From contig CM056723.1 of NCBI GenBank assembly GCA_029844215.1, positions 89,644,790 through 89,708,789 of the forward strand: a stretch of 64,000 bases of DNA. Direction: 5' to 3'. This document shows, one piece after another, positions 61,042-64,000 of the stretch. Origin of the DNA: Przewalskia tangutica (lineage: Eukaryota > Streptophyta > Magnoliopsida > Solanales > Solanaceae). Below the pieces are notes generated by a model. The model saw only the letters and a list, made by a program, of their open reading frames with translations. It was not told the DNA's origin and did not search any database. The position numbers and the translations under genes were made by a program. The first letter of the stretch is position 1. The number at the start of each line of letters is the position of its first letter.

Positions 61042-61820
61042 ATACAGACAAAATTCCATACCCTCAAAGGCTGCAGAAGAAGGCTCTAGACAAACAGTTT
61101 TCGAAATTTTTGGAGTTCTTCAAAAAGCTGCACATCAACCTCCCGTTCATTGAAGCCTTGGAGCATATGCCATCATATGTAAAGTTCATGAAAGACATCC
61201 TTTTTAAAAAGAGGAAGCTGGAAGACTATGAGACAGTGGTGCTGACAGAGGAGTGCAGTGCGATCTTACAGAAGAAACTTCCCCCTAAGTTGAGAGACCC
61301 AGGGAGTTTCACCTTACCTTGCACTATAGGGAAGGTGACATGTAAGAAGGCTCTATGTGATTTGGGGGCAAGTTTCAACATGTTGCCTCTTTCTGTGTTT
61401 AAAAGACTTGGGTTAGAAGAAGCAAAGCCAACCATAGTAACCCTGCAACTAGCTGATCACTCAATTGTGCATCCCCAAAGAATAATTGATGATGTATTGG
61501 TACAAGTAGGTAAGTTCATCTTTCCTGCTGACTTCCTGATCGTAGATATGAATTCAGATGAAAAAATTCCTATTTTCTTGGGAGATCATTCCTAGCTACA
61601 GGGATGACACTTATTGATGTCGAGAAAGGAGTGCTAAAACTCAGAGTTCAAGATGAGGAGATGACCTTTACTGTTTTCAAGCCTTCCACTGAACCACAAG
61701 TCACTGGTAGATGCTTTGTTGTTAGTGTAGTTAATAAAAAGGCTCCTCATGAAAGTTCCAAAGGTACTGATGCCCTTGATGGTAAGAAGTCTGAACCTGC
61801 AAATGATGAAAAATGAATTA
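61042..61820 (+). pseudogene. pro: H2 protease region (Athila-type)
   Basis: Resumes after E with DKIPYPQRLQKKALDKQ, continues through LPPKLRDPGSFTLPCTIGK, and reaches CDLGASFNMLPLSVF (about 61356-61400), which holds the catalytic Asp. ADHSIVHPQRIIDDVLV and FIFPADFLIVDM follow. One base lost near 61575, just before LGRSFLATG, shifts the frame, which then runs on to a stop near 61816. Unlike H1, the Cys codon of LPCTIG is kept. Polymerase does not follow. Confidence 0.87.
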
Positions 61821-63113
61821 ACCCCTTTGACAGCAGCCCTGTTAAAAAGAAGAGGAGGAAGAGAATGATGCTGAAATGAATATGCGGAGGGGATACTCTA
61901 CCCCCCTTGATTGAGTAAGAAAACTGCGTAAATACAACGCTACTTGGGGGACAACCCAATGTTTTTAATTATGTTATTTCAATTTTTGTTTTAGTTGTTT
62001 ATTTTTGTCTTGAACAGTTTCACGGTCTTGTATGTTTGGTATGCTGTTGATGGCAGGTGGACTAGGAACTAACTCCGAGGAGAAAAGGGCGAGAATGAAA
62101 ATTGGGCAAAATCAAATTTTGGTGAATAAGAACCACAGTGCATGGTCTAAGGACCGTGATGCCTTTTCGGCTTCGTGCACAGTGATGTTTTCCGGAAATT
62201 CAGAGCCGTGCCACCTGTGCAATTTCAAGAACCGTCTTCCAGACCCCCGTTATGACCACTATTTTGTGTCTGTAAGTTGTCCCTTAATTTTTAGTCTTCA
62301 CACATTGGGGACAATGTGTCGATTAAGTTTGAGGGGGATCTTACTTCATTTTGTGTTGTTGTTTTGAATCTTTTTGTAGTTTTTTTTTATTTGTTTTATG
62401 TGTTTGTGAGTCATAATTGTTTTTATGGATCATGTATGTTGTAGTTGCTAAAGATATTAAGAGGATAAATTGAGATAATATAATGGAATTGAAAACATAA
62501 ATCTGTGTGCTTAAGTTAGATATGATAAAAATTCATGACATCTAATTATATGAGATATTTGTGCTTAGTCTATGTGTTGTCAATTATGGAAAGAAATGTT
62601 GAAAATGTCTAAAATCTGTTTGCTTATTATTTGAGGCGAAATAGCTAAGATATACATGTTTAGGGAAATGATTCAGGCATTCCTTGATAGCCCTTCTGAC
62701 CATTCATTATCTACCCTGACGAAAATTGTATCACTAGTCAACCCTTTTGAGCCTAAATAACATCTTTATTTGACACCCTTTGATTCCTATATTATGCCAT
62801 AAGTAATAATGGGAAAGTATTGGAATGAGAAGTGTTGAAAAAGAAATAAAAAGAGATGAAAAGTTGATGTACCCCAATGAAAAATATGCAAAAACCTAAG
62901 TTTGGGGTGCTTGTTATTTATAATGCGTCTCATTCTCTCAAAAGAAAAGAGGGGAGAAATAGTTATGAGATTAAAAAGAAAATCAGAAAGAAGGAAAAAG
63001 GAGTTGAATGAAAAATGCTTATGGTATGTAATTTCAGCCTAAATGCCTACTTTTACCTACCCCTGCCTAAGCCTACATTACAACCCTTGAAAGTCCTGAT
63101 GATCTCTAAGGTG
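61821..63113 (+). other. H2 non-coding 3' region without pol
   Basis: Colinear with 9721-11160 of H1: GCTACTTGGGGGACAACCCAA near 61940, purine tracts at 62325 and 62898, and an AT-rich remainder. The GC-rich island of H1 survives only as TAAGGACCGTGATGCC (62149 on). No gene is seen. It ends where F is inserted. Confidence 0.75.
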
Positions 63114-64000
63114 TGTCACGACCCGAACCCGGGCCCGTGATTGGTGCCTTACCCCGGGCACCCTAGTGATACAACATCAAAGAAAAACCAGCGGAAATAA
63201 AAGCTCAAGAAAGAAAACAGTGAAATAAGAAAGCAGGCTAACCCAAACGGTTACCTTTTTGTACATAAATTAAAACTTGAACAGTTACATCCCTTACAGC
63301 ACTGCCACAACAAATCTACTGCACCTCTAAGAATTTTGAAACCATAATGACGGACAGGCCCCGCCATGCCCCTGAATATACAAAAGTCTACTACTTGGAA
63401 CCGTACCACAGACAAGCTTAGGAGATATGGAGCTTCCGAGAACTGAGCAGCGATCCTAAGAGTGCGGATCGAAGCCATGTACCTCAACTGCGGCATGAAC
63501 GCAGCCCCGGGCGAGGTCGAGACAACAGTACCAAGTATGTGAAATCAGAAAATCAGAAATGAAATCATAATAGTCTATATAAAGCAGGAGACATGTATGA
63601 TAACCACACTACAGTACACAACATATAAGCAGTCATGTCAAGTCAGACTCACGCGTGAAATCATCACTCAAATACAACCCGAATTTAACCCGCACAACGG
63701 CCGCGTGCCGATCTCACTCGTATAAGCATGGCCATCGAACCATCCTAGTGGGCCCATACCCGTGGACCATCCAACGTGTCGATGCCCAAAGGAAATAACA
63801 AGATAACAATCCTCGTGAAGCATACCCGTGGCCACCCAACGTGTCGGTATGTCCAAACAACTAACAAGATAATACTCATCTGTGGACGCATACGTGGCTA
63901 CCCAACGTGTCGGTATGTACAAACAAATAACGGATAACACTCCTAATGGAAACATACGTGGCTACCCAACGTGTCAGTATGCCCATCAATCAACCAGATA
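63114..64000 (-). mobile_element. F: start of another Tekay-like LTR, minus orientation (window end)
   Basis: TGTCACGACCCG marks the edge, with a perfect hairpin GGTGCC/GGCACC at 63143-63162. A GC-rich stretch follows that corresponds to the hairpin-bearing part of the other LTRs. Whether it is a solo LTR or a full element cannot be told. The predicted left duplication is AGGTG (63109-63113). Confidence 0.8.
63755..64000. repeat. Tandem block in F
   Basis: About four units of 65-70 bp with CATACCCGTGGCCACCCAAC and GTGTCGGTATGTCCAAACAA words. The block runs past the window end. Confidence 0.82.

Larger units (their letters stand above)
34920..64000 (+). mobile_element. H2: Athila-like gag-pro element, split by D and E, cut by F
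   Basis: Pieces at 34920-36461, 55582-57169 and 61042-63113 join into 5' LTR, Asp primer site, gag, protease and a long non-coding 3' region. It is colinear with H1 and likewise shows no RT or integrase. Its 3' LTR was not reached because F starts first. Beyond the window, the rest of F, then the H2 LTR, then TATGC and the rest of the K 3' LTR are expected. Confidence 0.85.

Overview
The window looks like repeat-rich nuclear DNA of a flowering plant, probably an asterid and perhaps Solanaceae. That guess rests on the wording of the chromovirus Gag and integrase tails, which resembles Solanaceae Tekay/Del elements as I remember them; no search was run. I find no cellular gene, rRNA, tRNA or CRISPR array. 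Almost every base belongs to LTR retrotransposons nested up to four deep. Two lineages occur: Tekay-type chromoviruses (Ty3/gypsy, initiator-Met tRNA primer site) and Athila-like elements (Ty3/gypsy, Asp tRNA primer site). Letters below are my own labels.

Layout. The base layer is an old, decayed Tekay-type element K on the + strand, in pieces from 12822 to 34919. An Athila-like element H1 (1-12821) sits in the last bases of the 5' LTR of K. H2 (34920 to beyond 64000) sits about 113 bp into the 3' LTR of K, and a truncated third copy H3 (16384-18106) sits in its gag. K also holds solo LTR L (13086-16118, +), solo LTR M (18856-21515, -) and full-length element B (21971-31521, +). H1 holds element A (160-8204, -). 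H2 holds element D (36462-55581, -), solo LTR E (57170-61041, -) and the start of F (63114 onward, -). D in turn holds G (41552-51049, +). Matching 5-bp target duplications support A (ATTTT), L (AAGAG), M (ATGAA), B (ACTTA), G (GGTAA) and E (ATACA), and an imperfect one supports D.

Coding content. B carries recognisable gag, protease, RT, RNase H, integrase and a C-terminal tail, but in many short frames. K carries the same set, ruined by stops. A and D carry only gag between 3-4 kb LTRs. G keeps only an integrase tail. H1 and H2 carry only gag and protease. The non-autonomous elements would depend on enzymes from relatives.

Two cautions. The two LTRs of B and of G differ mostly by small scrambles at CAG/CTG/CCGG/CG sites rather than by plain substitutions. 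This looks like consensus error at methylated cytosines in long-read data, so frameshifts in B, G, A and D should not be trusted. In K and H2, by contrast, many stops are plain C-to-T or G-to-A changes of Gln and Trp codons, which looks like genuine decay of methylated DNA.
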